In this document: piece after piece, positions 36,881-45,867 of the stretch | How positions within the stretch are numbered: the first letter of the stretch is position 1 | Layout: every line of letters starts with the position of its first letter | NCBI GenBank assembly: GCA_017577405.1 | Contig: PIUA01000021.1 | Coordinates: 167,002 to 231,001 of the forward strand | DNA: 64,000 nt | From: Bacillota bacterium | GTDB taxonomy: Bacteria; Bacillota; Limnochordia; Limnochordales; Limnochordaceae | Direction of reading: 5' to 3' | The notes under the pieces: model-generated | What the model was told of the DNA's origin: nothing | Database searches by the model: none | What the model saw: the letters and a program-made list of their open reading frames with translations, nothing else | Translations under genes and position numbers: made by a program

Positions 36881-38113
36881 TTGGGACGGATGCGACGCTG
36901 GTGGCGTAGGGATTACTTTCTCGATCTGGGGGCGACGACCACCCTTTTTGCGGCCGCAGGAGATCCCGCCTTCCGGTCGGAGGCGAGCCTCCTCATCCTC
37001 CGGCGGGGGCTGGCTGCGCCGTACGCGGCCGGGGACGCCGTCCGCCACCTGATCGGGCGGCTGCCCCCCAGTTTCCGGCTGGCCCGGCCGTACCGGGACG
37101 GCCGGCTGGAGGACGCGGATCTCCTGGAGCAACTCCTCCGGAGCTTGATCGGCGAGCGCCTCCACGGCGGCTGGCGCCGCCGCCACGTGTGGGTCACCCT
37201 CTCCATGGCCAGCAGTCCGGCCGAGCGGCAGGCGGCGGTCAAGGTCCTGCGGAACCTGGGGGCGGGCCGGGTCTATCTCACCGCAGAGCCCTTCGTCATC
37301 GCCTTGGGCGCGGGGGATCTGGACCAGCCGGGTGGGGTGGCGGCGGTGATCAACGTGGGGGGCGAGTCGACGGAGCTGGCGGTCCTGGTCCGGGACGCCG
37401 TGGTGGCCGCCCGGGTGATCCCGGTGGGCGGCCGGGCCCTGGACGAGACGGTCCGGGCGTGGGCCCTGACCCAGATGGGCGTGGAACTGAGCCCCTTGAT
37501 GGCCGAGGAGGCCAAGTTCCGCTTGGGCCACCTCCGCCCGCCCGAGGGGTCGGAGGTGGATCCCATTCCTGTGGCCGGGAAAAATCTGAAGACGGGCCTT
37601 CCCGCCCGGATCCAGGTGGACCCCGAGGTCTTCCGGGCTCGGGTGATGGAGCAGATCCACCAGATCGCGGCCGCCTTCGGCCGCCTGGTGGAAGGGTGCA
37701 GCGCGGAGGTGGCCGCCGACCTGGTGGAGCGGGGCGTGGTCCTGGTCGGGGGCGGCGCCCGTCTGGGCGGGTTCGACCAGGTCCTGGCGGAAGCGCTGGA
37801 GCTCCCCGTCCGGACCGAGCCGGAACCGGACGCCTTCCTCCTCCAGGGCTTCCAGCGGTGGGCCGCCCAGCCCACGGTCATCCCCGCGGAGGGGGTCCGC
37901 CGGCCCGCCCGAGAACGGGAGAAGGGAATCTTCCCCGGGGTCCCGGGAGGCGACGGCGTCTGGTACCCCAACGGACCCGTGGACCTGGACGGCGGGGTCT
38001 GGGACGGGGTGGTGGGAGGGGCCGACCAGGCGGCCGCTGCCCAGGAGCCCGACGGGGCCGGCGACGAGGAGCCGGTGGAGGCCTCCCGCCCACCGGGCCC
38101 GGGGGAGGCCTGA
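36881..38113 (+). CDS. Divergent MreB/Mbl-like actin homologue with acidic C-terminal extension
   Basis: FLDLGATTTLF (phosphate 1), AVINVGGESTELAVL (phosphate 2), VYLTAEPFVIALGAG, IPVGGRALDETVRAWA, ERGVVLVGGGARLGGFDQVLAEALELPV. Confidence 0.78.
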   Translation: MGRMRRWWRRDYFLDLGATTTLFAAAGDPAFRSEASLLILRRGLAAPYAAGDAVRHLIGRLPPSFRLARPYRDGRLEDADLLEQLLRSLIGERLHGGWRRRHVWVTLSMASSPAERQAAVKVLRNLGAGRVYLTAEPFVIALGAGDLDQPGGVAAVINVGGESTELAVLVRDAVVAARVIPVGGRALDETVRAWALTQMGVELSPLMAEEAKFRLGHLRPPEGSEVDPIPVAGKNLKTGLPARIQVDPEVFRARVMEQIHQIAAAFGRLVEGCSAEVAADLVERGVVLVGGGARLGGFDQVLAEALELPVRTEPEPDAFLLQGFQRWAAQPTVIPAEGVRRPAREREKGIFPGVPGGDGVWYPNGPVDLDGGVWDGVVGGADQAAAAQEPDGAGDEEPVEASRPPGPGEA

Positions 38114-38263
38114 CCGGAGCCGGAGGAAGCACCCGGCCGGGCCTCGAGCGGCGGAGCGGAGGAAGCGGGGCCTCTACGGCGAAGAGCGGTCTGGGCGGTG
38201 GGATCGTCACAGGGTTTCCCCCCGGCGCTGCGCGCCAATCGGACCGCCCGAAGGAGGACAGCG

Positions 38264-39541
38264 ATGAAGCAGGTGACGGTTCCCACCTTGCAGGTGGAGG
38301 CCTACGCGTCCCTCGCCGGTGAGGCGGCGGTGGAGCGGATTCGCGCTCTAGCCCGTCCCCTGGAAGGGCTGCGGGTCGTGCACGTCAACGCGACCGCCTA
38401 CGGCGGAGGGGTTGTGGAGCTGTTGTACCCGCTGGTGGGCCTGATGAACGGCCTCGGGATCCCCACCGAGTGGTGGGTGCTGGAAGGGACCGATGCCTTC
38501 TTCAATGTGACCAAGACGGCCCACAACGGGCTCCAGGGCGCAGACGTGGCCATCGACCCGGCCATGCAGGCGATCTACCGGGAGGTCAACCTGGCCAACA
38601 GCCGGTTCGATTGGGATCGTTACGATCTGGTCATCATCCACGACCCCCAGCCGGCGGCCCTGGCCAGCCTCGTCGGCGAGCGAAAGGCGCCGTGGATCTG
38701 GCGGTGCCACATTGACCTGTCCACGCCCAATCCCGATGTGTGGGCGTGGATCCGGCCGTACGTGGCGGCCTACGACGGGGCCATTTTCAGCCTGGCCCAG
38801 TACGTCCAGCGGGACCTGACCCTGCCCCTGATCGCCATCATCCCTCCGTCCATCAACCCCTTGAGCGAGAAGAACCGGGATCTGGAGCCGGCGGAAGTGG
38901 AGGCGGTACTGGAGCGCTTTGGGATCGACCGGAACCGGCCCCTCATCACCCAGATCTCCCGGTTCGACCCGTGGAAGGATCCCCTGGGCGTCATCGACGC
39001 CTACCGGCTGGTCAAGGAGGCCATCCCGGGGGTCCAGTTGCTCCTGGTGGGTTCCATGGCCACCGACGACCCGGAAGGCTGGACCTTCTACGACCGGACC
39101 CTGCGGCGGGCGGGTGAAGACGGGGATATCTTCGTCCTGGCCAACCTGCACGGGGTCCACGACCGGGAGGTGAACGCCTTCCAGCGGGCCTCGGACGTGA
39201 TCATCCAGAAGTCCCTCCGGGAGGGCTTCGGCCTGACGGTGACCGAGGGGCTCTGGAAGGGCCGGCCGGTGGTGGGGGGAGAGACGGGCGGCATCCCCCT
39301 GCAGATTCAGGATGGCCAGAACGGCTTCCTGGTCGATTCGGTGGAAGCCTGCGCCGAGCGGACCCGGTGGCTCTTGGAGCACCCCGATGAGGCGAGCCAG
39401 ATGGGCGCCCGGGGGCGGGAGCACGTGCGGGAGCACTTCCTGTCCACCCGGGAGCTGGAAGACCATCTCCAGCTCATGGCCCGGGCGCTGAAGATCACAC
39501 CGCCGGTGACGCCCCGGGAGGGCCTCTTCCTCGCGGGCTAG
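38264..39541 (+). CDS. treT: GT4 glycosyltransferase, TreT-type trehalose synthase
   Basis: VVHVNATAYGGGVVELLYPLVGLMNGLGIPTEWWVLEG...FFNVTKTAHNGLQG; ATG 38264 behind AAGGAGGAC. Confidence 0.83.
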   Translation: MKQVTVPTLQVEAYASLAGEAAVERIRALARPLEGLRVVHVNATAYGGGVVELLYPLVGLMNGLGIPTEWWVLEGTDAFFNVTKTAHNGLQGADVAIDPAMQAIYREVNLANSRFDWDRYDLVIIHDPQPAALASLVGERKAPWIWRCHIDLSTPNPDVWAWIRPYVAAYDGAIFSLAQYVQRDLTLPLIAIIPPSINPLSEKNRDLEPAEVEAVLERFGIDRNRPLITQISRFDPWKDPLGVIDAYRLVKEAIPGVQLLLVGSMATDDPEGWTFYDRTLRRAGEDGDIFVLANLHGVHDREVNAFQRASDVIIQKSLREGFGLTVTEGLWKGRPVVGGETGGIPLQIQDGQNGFLVDSVEACAERTRWLLEHPDEASQMGARGREHVREHFLSTRELEDHLQLMARALKITPPVTPREGLFLAG

Positions 39542-40335
39542 GGGCTGCAGCGGCCCTCCTCCCCATGGTCCGGCGGTCGGCGCCATTCGGCGGCGGCGGT
39601 CAGGGTGGGCCGCTCCAGGACCGGAGGCGTGGCGCGGCCGGCGTGGTAGGCCACAATGCCGGCCGCAATCGCCTCGGCGATGGCCTGGCGCCCGCCGGGA
39701 CTGGCCAGCTGCTCCCGGTCCGTGCTGGAGGTGAGGAAGCCAGCCTCCACCAGCACCGTCGGGTAGGGGACGTGGCGGAGCAGGTAGAAGTCGCCCGGGA
39801 GGATGCCGTTCTGGTTGCCCGGGAGGACCCGCTCCAGCTCAGCCTGGATGTGGGCGGCCAGGCGGCGGCTCTCGGGCAGGTGGGGCTGGTAGAAGACCAT
39901 AGCGCCCGACAGGTGGTCGGAGCTGGCCGCGTTGACGTGGAGGCTGACCAGGATGGCGGCGCCCACCTCCCGGGCCAGCTTCACCCGGGCTTGAAGGTCC
40001 CGCAGGTGGCGCCCCCGGACCGTCGGCTCCAGGGGGTCCAGGTCCCGATCGGTGGCCCGGCCCAGGAGGGCGGGGACCTGTTGGGCCTCCAGCCGGTTCT
40101 TCAGCTCTAAAGCCAGGTCCAGGGTGATCTCCTTCTCCAGGAGGTCGCCCCAGTGGCAGCCCGAGTCGATGCCGCCGTGGCCTGGGTCAATGAGGACCCG
40201 GAAGGGGACCGGGCGGGGCTCCGGCGGGGGAAGGGCGCCGGCGTCGATGAGGAAGAGTCCGGCCGCCCCGAGGGTCCCCAGGAGCAGGAGCAGGGTCCAT
40301 CCGGGGATGACCAGAATGGGGCGGAGCCTGGGCAC
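39538..40335 (-). CDS. cwlD: N-acetylmuramoyl-L-alanine amidase (CwlD-like)
   Basis: VLIDPGHGGIDSG...EKEITLDLALEL...ILVSLHVNAASS...PTVLVEAGFLTSSTDREQL. Confidence 0.87.
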   Translation of the reverse strand: MPRLRPILVIPGWTLLLLLGTLGAAGLFLIDAGALPPPEPRPVPFRVLIDPGHGGIDSGCHWGDLLEKEITLDLALELKNRLEAQQVPALLGRATDRDLDPLEPTVRGRHLRDLQARVKLAREVGAAILVSLHVNAASSDHLSGAMVFYQPHLPESRRLAAHIQAELERVLPGNQNGILPGDFYLLRHVPYPTVLVEAGFLTSSTDREQLASPGGRQAIAEAIAAGIVAYHAGRATPPVLERPTLTAAAEWRRPPDHGEEGRCSP

Positions 40336-40431
40336 CGGTTCTCGCCTCCCGGGCTGGAGTGGGCGGTGTGCGTCATCCTACGCGGCGGCCGCTCCCACCA
40401 GAACCAGAAGGCTGGAGGGGGGAGGACGATC

Positions 40432-41619
40432 ATGGCCCAGTGGGTGGAGGCCCTGCGCCGTCAGCTGCCGGTCACCCGGCAGTGGATCTACATGAACACG
40501 GGCACCTCAGGCCCGGTGCCGGAGCCTGCCTTGGAGGCGGAAGCCCAAGCCGCCCGGGCCATGAGCGAGGCCGGCCCGGGCCGGGAGGCGACGGTGCGGG
40601 CTGGCGAAGCCCGGCTGGAGACGATCCGGCAGGAGTTGGCCCGGTTCCTGGGCACCAGCCCGGAGCGGCTCAGCTTGACCCAGAGCACCAGCGACGGGAT
40701 CGCCAAGGTGGTGGCCGGCCTGCCCTGGCGACCGGGCGATGAGGTGATCACCTCCGAGCTGGAGCACGCCTCGGGGATCCTCCCCTTCGCCTACCTGCGG
40801 GACCGGGCGGGGGTGCGGGTCCGGCTGCTCCGGCCCCGGGACGGGGTGTGCCTGACGGTCGATGAGCTGCGGGAGGCCCTCACGCCCCGGACCCGTCTGG
40901 TCTGCATGAGCCACGTCTCCTACAGCACCGGCGCCCGGCTGCCGGTGGAGGCCGCGGCCGAGATGGTCCAACAGCACGGGGCCCTCCTCCTGGTGGACGG
41001 CGCCCAGTCGGCGGGCGTTCTTCCCGTCAATCTGGAGGCCCTGGGCGCGGACGCCTATGCCGTGCCCGGCCAGAAGTGGCTCCTCGGCCCGGAAGGGACG
41101 GGGGTGCTGGCCATCACCCCCCGGGCCCAGGAATGGGTGGCCCCCACCAGCCTCGCCTGGGCGTCGGTGGACCACGGCGACGGTCCCGCCCATCCCCTGG
41201 CCTACCGGCTCAAGCCGTCGGCCCGGCGGTACGAGCTGGCCACCATGAGCCTGCCCCTCTTCGAGGGGCTGCGGGCGTCGGTGGCCATCCTGGACCAGGT
41301 GGGGGCGACGGCCGTTTGGGAGCGGGTCGCCTCCCTGGCGACCCGGCTGAAGGAGGGGTTGGCCGCCCGACCCGGGGTGGAGCTGATCACGCCCCTGGAG
41401 GCCGACCGCTCCGCGGGGCTGGTCACCTTTAAGCTCCGGGGCGTGCCCGCCCCGGAGGCGGCCCGGCTCCTGACCGAGCGGTATCGGGTGGTGGGGCGGT
41501 GGGTGCCCCGGCCCGAGGCGGTCCGGCTCTCCGTCCACCTCTTCAATACCGAGGACGAGGTGGAGCGGGTCTTGGAGGCCATCGATGAACTGGTTGCGGG
41601 TGGGAGGCGCGAGCGGTGA
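40432..41619 (+). CDS. Aminotransferase class V-fold PLP enzyme (cysteine desulfurase-like)
   Basis: WIYMNTGTSGPVPEPAL, SELEHASGILPF, LLVDGAQSAGVLPVNLEALGADAYAVPGQKWLLGPEGTG. Confidence 0.87.
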   Translation: MAQWVEALRRQLPVTRQWIYMNTGTSGPVPEPALEAEAQAARAMSEAGPGREATVRAGEARLETIRQELARFLGTSPERLSLTQSTSDGIAKVVAGLPWRPGDEVITSELEHASGILPFAYLRDRAGVRVRLLRPRDGVCLTVDELREALTPRTRLVCMSHVSYSTGARLPVEAAAEMVQQHGALLLVDGAQSAGVLPVNLEALGADAYAVPGQKWLLGPEGTGVLAITPRAQEWVAPTSLAWASVDHGDGPAHPLAYRLKPSARRYELATMSLPLFEGLRASVAILDQVGATAVWERVASLATRLKEGLAARPGVELITPLEADRSAGLVTFKLRGVPAPEAARLLTERYRVVGRWVPRPEAVRLSVHLFNTEDEVERVLEAIDELVAGGRRER

Positions 41620-42407
41620 CGGAGCTGGAGCAGGAACAGCACGAGAGCCAGGATCGGAGCGGGGGCGGTGGGGAGCTTCAGGCGGCCCTGGCCGCCCTGG
41701 AGCGGTTCATGGCCCGGGCCCGGCGGCGGCTGCTCATCATCGTGGGCACCTTCCTCACCCTGGTCATGGTCGCCTTCTTCGCGGGGGAACGCTTCCTTGA
41801 GGAGCTGCTGGCCGTCCAGCCCCGCCTCAGCTCGCTGGTCTTCCTCTCGCCGGCTGAGGCCCTGGTCAGCCAGTTCAAGCTGGCCCTGGGGCTGGCCGCC
41901 ATCGGCACCTACCCCGTCTTCCTCTGGCAGATCTGGCAGCTGGTCCGGGACCGGGCCCGGGGCGGCTCCCGGATGATCTACTGGGTGGTCCCCCTGGCCA
42001 GCCTCCTCTTTGCCGGTGGGGCGGCCTTCGCCTTCTTCCTGGTCCTGCCCACCACCCTTGCCTTTTTCTTGAGCTTTGCCAGCCCGGAGCTGGAGGCGAT
42101 GATCTCCACCAGCAGCTTCGTCAACTTTGTCCTGTACCTGACCCTGCCCTTCGGGTTCCTCTTCCAGTTCCCGGTGATCGTCTACTTCATGGCCCGGGTC
42201 GGCCTCCTCAGCCCCGGTTTCCTCGCCCACAACCGGCGGTACGCTATCCTGCTGGTCTTCATCCTGGCCGCCTTCCTGACACCGGGAACCGATCCCTTCT
42301 CCCAGCTGCTCCTGGCCATCCCCATGGTGGTCCTCTACGAGGTGGGCCACCTGGTCGCCCGGCTCGCCTGGCGCCGCCGGCGCCGGGCCGAGGTGGCCCA
42401 AGGCTGA
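41616..42407 (+). CDS. tatC: Twin-arginine translocase subunit TatC
   Basis: FLSPAEALVSQFKLALGLAAIGTYPVFLWQIWQLV, FGFLFQFPVIVYFMARVGLLSP, AAFLTPGTDPFSQLLLAIPMVVLYEVG; overlaps upstream stop by 4 nt. Confidence 0.9.
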   Translation: MTELEQEQHESQDRSGGGGELQAALAALERFMARARRRLLIIVGTFLTLVMVAFFAGERFLEELLAVQPRLSSLVFLSPAEALVSQFKLALGLAAIGTYPVFLWQIWQLVRDRARGGSRMIYWVVPLASLLFAGGAAFAFFLVLPTTLAFFLSFASPELEAMISTSSFVNFVLYLTLPFGFLFQFPVIVYFMARVGLLSPGFLAHNRRYAILLVFILAAFLTPGTDPFSQLLLAIPMVVLYEVGHLVARLAWRRRRRAEVAQG

Positions 42408-42410
42408 CGA

Positions 42411-42439
42411 TTGGAACCCGGAATCGACTTTGTTATAAT
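42411..42439 (+). promoter_or_regulatory. sigma-A promoter
   Basis: TTGGAA - 17 bp - TATAAT upstream of the ferredoxin/thioredoxin reductase gene. Confidence 0.7.
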
Positions 42440-42516
42440 GAGCGAGCGCGTGGCATCGGCGAGCCCGTCGAATCCGCGCCGTCCAGCCGGCAGGCTGGGC
42501 AGATGGCCTCAGCGGG

Positions 42517-43557
42517 GTGACAAACGTCTTGGACAGACTGGAGCGCTCCCTCGGGGATGGGGGATCGGGGACGGACGAGCGGGTGTACGACATTACCATC
42601 ATCGGCGGCGGCCCCACCGGGCTCTTCGCGGCCTACTACGCGGGCGAGCGGGATATGTCCTGCAAGATCATCGAAAGTTTGAACCAGTTGGGGGGCCAGC
42701 CCGCCGCGCTCTATCCGGAGAAGACCATCTATGACGTGGCCGGCTTCCCGGAGGTGCTCGCCAAGGACCTGGTGGCCCGGCTGGTGGAGCAGGCCCTCCA
42801 GCGGAACCCCACCGTCTGCTTGGGGGAAGAGGTGCTCCACATCACCCAGGAGGCGGACGGCGTCTTCCGCCTGGAGACCACCAAGGGGGTCCACTTCTCC
42901 CGGTCGGTGCTGGTGGCCGCAGGCGTCGGGGCCATGACCCCGCGGAAGCTCCGGGTGCCCGGCGCTGAGGCGCTGGAAGGGCGGGGACTGGCCTACCAGG
43001 TGGACTCCCTCGAGAGCTACCAGGGGGCTCGGGTTCTGGTCGTCGGCGGGGGCGATTCGGCCGTCGACTGGGCCCTCATGTTGGAGCCCGTGGCCCGGGA
43101 GGTGGTCTTGATCCACCGCCGGCACGGCTTCCGGGCCCATGAGAGCAGCGTGAAGCGCCTGAAGGCGTCGCGGGTCCGGGTGATGACGCCCTATGAGCTC
43201 CGGGCGCTCCACGGGGACGGCCGAGTGACCGGGGCCACCATCTTCCACAACCAGACGGACGAGGAAGAGGAGCTGGAGCTGGACCACGTGGTGGTCAGTA
43301 TCGGCTTCGAGATGGACCTGGGCCCCATCCGGACGTGGGGCCTGGCGATGGACGACCAGGGCATCGTCGTCGACACCCGGATGGCCACCTCCATCCCGGG
43401 GATCTTCGCGGCCGGCGATCTGGTCTCGTACCCCGGCAAGGTGAAGCTGATTGCCACCGGGTTCGGTGAAGCGGCGACGGCGGTCAACAACGCCAAGATC
43501 TTCGTCGACCCCGAAGCCCGTCTCTTTGCGGGGCACTCCACCAGTCGGAAGCGCTGA
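42517..43557 (+). CDS. Ferredoxin--NADP+ reductase / thioredoxin-reductase-like FAD enzyme (YumC-like)
   Basis: DITIIGGGPTGLFAAYYAGERDMSCKIIESLNQLGGQPAALYPEKTIYDVAGFPEVLAKDLV; VVGGGDSAVDWALML. Confidence 0.9.
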   Translation: MTNVLDRLERSLGDGGSGTDERVYDITIIGGGPTGLFAAYYAGERDMSCKIIESLNQLGGQPAALYPEKTIYDVAGFPEVLAKDLVARLVEQALQRNPTVCLGEEVLHITQEADGVFRLETTKGVHFSRSVLVAAGVGAMTPRKLRVPGAEALEGRGLAYQVDSLESYQGARVLVVGGGDSAVDWALMLEPVAREVVLIHRRHGFRAHESSVKRLKASRVRVMTPYELRALHGDGRVTGATIFHNQTDEEEELELDHVVVSIGFEMDLGPIRTWGLAMDDQGIVVDTRMATSIPGIFAAGDLVSYPGKVKLIATGFGEAATAVNNAKIFVDPEARLFAGHSTSRKR

Positions 43558-43573
43558 AGGCCAGCCTTCATGG

Positions 43574-43602
43574 GCCCGGGCGGTGGCCGCCCGGGCTTTT
43601 TT
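43574..43602 (+). terminator. Intrinsic terminator
   Basis: GCCCGGGCGG-TGG-CCGCCCGGGC-TTTTTT. Confidence 0.9.
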
Positions 43603-43614
43603 CCATATGGGGGC

Positions 43615-43668
43615 TTGACCGGGCCGGGCCCGTGCTATAATAGGCATGGAAGGTCAGGAAAGGTCAGT
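43615..43668 (+). promoter_or_regulatory. ctsR operon promoter with CtsR box
   Basis: TTGACC - 15 bp - TATAAT (43636-43641); heptad direct repeat GGTCAGG-AAA-GGTCAGT (43652-43668), matching the CtsR operator pattern. Confidence 0.8.
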
Positions 43669-43681
43669 ACGGGGGTCGGAG

Positions 43682-44146
43682 ATGGCAACGCTGGCAGAAC
43701 AAATCGAGGCACACCTGAAGCGGCTGCTGGCAGCTTCCAACGGCATCATCGAGATCCAGCGCCGTGAACTGGCCCGTCTGTTCGCCTGTGTGCCCTCTCA
43801 GATCAACTACGTCCTGGAGACCCGGTTCACCCCCGAACGGGGGTACCGGGTGGAGAGCCGCCGGGGCGGCGGGGGCTACATCCGGATCACCTGGCTGGGG
43901 CCGTGGCAGGAGGGATCCGAGCCCATCAAGGCCTGGCCGCCCTGGAGGGCCATCGGCTCCGAGGTGGAGGCCGAGTACGCGGAGGAGCTGGTCCGGGTCC
44001 TGGAGGCTGACGGGTGGTTGGAGCCCCGGCAAGGGGTCCTGGTCCGGACTGCCTTGGACCAAGCTACTGGAGACCTGGAAGGACGGATGGCGGACCGGGT
44101 TCGGGCCCGGGTCCTGCGGTCCATCCTCATGGTCTTGCTCCAGTAG
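43682..44146 (+). CDS. ctsR: Transcriptional repressor CtsR
   Basis: LAEQIEAHLKRLLAASNGIIEIQRRELARLFACVPSQINYVLETRFTPERGYRVESRRGGGGYIRI. Confidence 0.95.
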   Translation: MATLAEQIEAHLKRLLAASNGIIEIQRRELARLFACVPSQINYVLETRFTPERGYRVESRRGGGGYIRITWLGPWQEGSEPIKAWPPWRAIGSEVEAEYAEELVRVLEADGWLEPRQGVLVRTALDQATGDLEGRMADRVRARVLRSILMVLLQ

Positions 44147-44195
44147 GGGTCAGGCTCAGGGAGCCCTGGGCAGCTCTGGCGGAGGGGGTGGGGTC

Positions 44196-44720
44196 ATGCT
44201 GTGTGAAGACTGCCATGAGCGGGAAGCGACGGTCCACATCACCCATGTGGTCAACGGGGAGCGGAGTGAGGCCCACCTGTGCGAGCGCTGCGCCCAGAAG
44301 CGGAGCGAGAGTGAGGGGGTCGCCCCCTTCGGGCTCCAATCGTTCCTCAAGGGGCTCTTCGACCCCGAGACCCTCTTCGGGCCCGGCGCCTCGGGAGGGT
44401 TGGCAGGCGTCGAGCGGGTGGAACGGTGCCAGCGCTGCGGGCTGAGCCTGGATGACTTCCGCCGGCTGGGCCACCTGGGGTGCAGCCACTGCTACCAGCA
44501 GTTCCACCGGCAGCTCCTGCCGGCGCTCCAGCGGATCCACGGCGCCACCCGGCACCGGGGCAAGGTGCCGAGCCGGGGGAACGAGACGGTCCTCCTCCGC
44601 CGGGATCTGAAGCAGCTGCGGGAGCAGCTGAACGCGGCCATCCAGCGGGAGGCGTACGAGGAGGCGGCGGTGCTCCGGGACCGGATCCGGGCCCTGGAGG
44701 AGCAGCTGGGCGCCTCGTGA
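44196..44720 (+). CDS. mcsA: Protein-arginine kinase activator McsA
   Basis: MLCEDCHEREATVHITHVVNGERSEAHLCERCAQK, second zinc-binding CQRCG...GCSHCY, UVR motif. Confidence 0.93.
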   Translation: MLCEDCHEREATVHITHVVNGERSEAHLCERCAQKRSESEGVAPFGLQSFLKGLFDPETLFGPGASGGLAGVERVERCQRCGLSLDDFRRLGHLGCSHCYQQFHRQLLPALQRIHGATRHRGKVPSRGNETVLLRRDLKQLREQLNAAIQREAYEEAAVLRDRIRALEEQLGAS

Positions 44721-44748
44721 CGGCCGCCGCGTCCAAGGGGGAGAGGCC

Positions 44749-45828
44749 ATGGCACTCGATGAGATCCTCAAGCATCCGGTGGCCCAGTGGATGGTGGGCG
44801 ACGCCCCGGCCAACGATATCGTGGTGGGAACCCGGGTTCGCCTGGCGCGAAACCTGCACGAGATTCCCTTCCCGGGGGTGGCCACCCGGACCCAGCTGGG
44901 GCAGGTGGTGGACCAAGTCCGGGAGGCGATCACCCACGCCGCCCAGGGGGACGGGCGGACGCCGAGATTGGGCCGGCTCCACTTCTTCACCATGGACGCC
45001 CTGTCCCCCCTAACGAAGCAGTTGCTGGTCGAGCGCCACCTGATCAGCCCGCAGCACGCCCAGACGGGGGCCGGGCACGGCGTGGCCCTGCGGGATGACG
45101 AGCGGGTCAGCATCATGGTCAACGAGGAGGACCATCTCCGGATTCAGGTCCTCCTGCCCGGGTTCCAACCCCAGGAGGCCTGGGAGATGGCCAACCAAGT
45201 GGACGATGCCCTGGATGCTCGGCTGGTCTACGCTTTCTCCGACGCGGTCGGGTACTTGACGGCGTGGCCCACCAATGTGGGCACGGGCCTGCGGGCGTCG
45301 GTGATGCTCCACCTGCCGGCCCTGGCCCGGGCCGGCCAGATCCGGGCGTTGATCAGCGCGGTGGCCCAGCTGGGCCTGACCGTGCGGGGGATCTACGGCG
45401 AGGGGACCGAGGCCTGGGGAAACCTCTTCCAGCTCTCGAACCAGGTGAGCCTGGGGCGCTCGGAGGAGGAGATCACCACCCACTTGGCCACCGTCGCCCG
45501 CCAGGTGATCCAGCAGGAGCGGCAGGCTCGGGAGGCGCTTCTTAACCGCCAGCGCATCGAGCTGGAGGATGCCATCTACCGCTCCTTCGGCATCGTCACC
45601 CACGCCCGGTCCCTTTCGACCAAGGAGGCCCTCCGCCTCCTGTCCGATGTGCGGCTGGGGATTGATCTGGGACTGATCAGCGGCATCCCTGAGACCATCC
45701 TGCAGGAGCTTATGGTCCGCATTCGTCCGGCGCACCTGCAGCGCTTGGTGGGCCGGGAGCTGTCGGCGTCGGAACGGGATCTCCAGCGGGCGACCTTGAT
45801 CCGGGAACGGTTCAAGGTTCAGCGTTAG
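44749..45828 (+). CDS. mcsB: Protein-arginine kinase McsB
   Basis: VVGTRVRLARNLHEIPFPG, VMVNEEDHLRIQ, ATP:guanido phosphotransferase motifs; synteny. Confidence 0.95.
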   Translation: MALDEILKHPVAQWMVGDAPANDIVVGTRVRLARNLHEIPFPGVATRTQLGQVVDQVREAITHAAQGDGRTPRLGRLHFFTMDALSPLTKQLLVERHLISPQHAQTGAGHGVALRDDERVSIMVNEEDHLRIQVLLPGFQPQEAWEMANQVDDALDARLVYAFSDAVGYLTAWPTNVGTGLRASVMLHLPALARAGQIRALISAVAQLGLTVRGIYGEGTEAWGNLFQLSNQVSLGRSEEEITTHLATVARQVIQQERQAREALLNRQRIELEDAIYRSFGIVTHARSLSTKEALRLLSDVRLGIDLGLISGIPETILQELMVRIRPAHLQRLVGRELSASERDLQRATLIRERFKVQR

Positions 45829-45867
45829 AATATCAAGGGAGAGCGTGTGAAGGAAGGTGCTTCCAGG

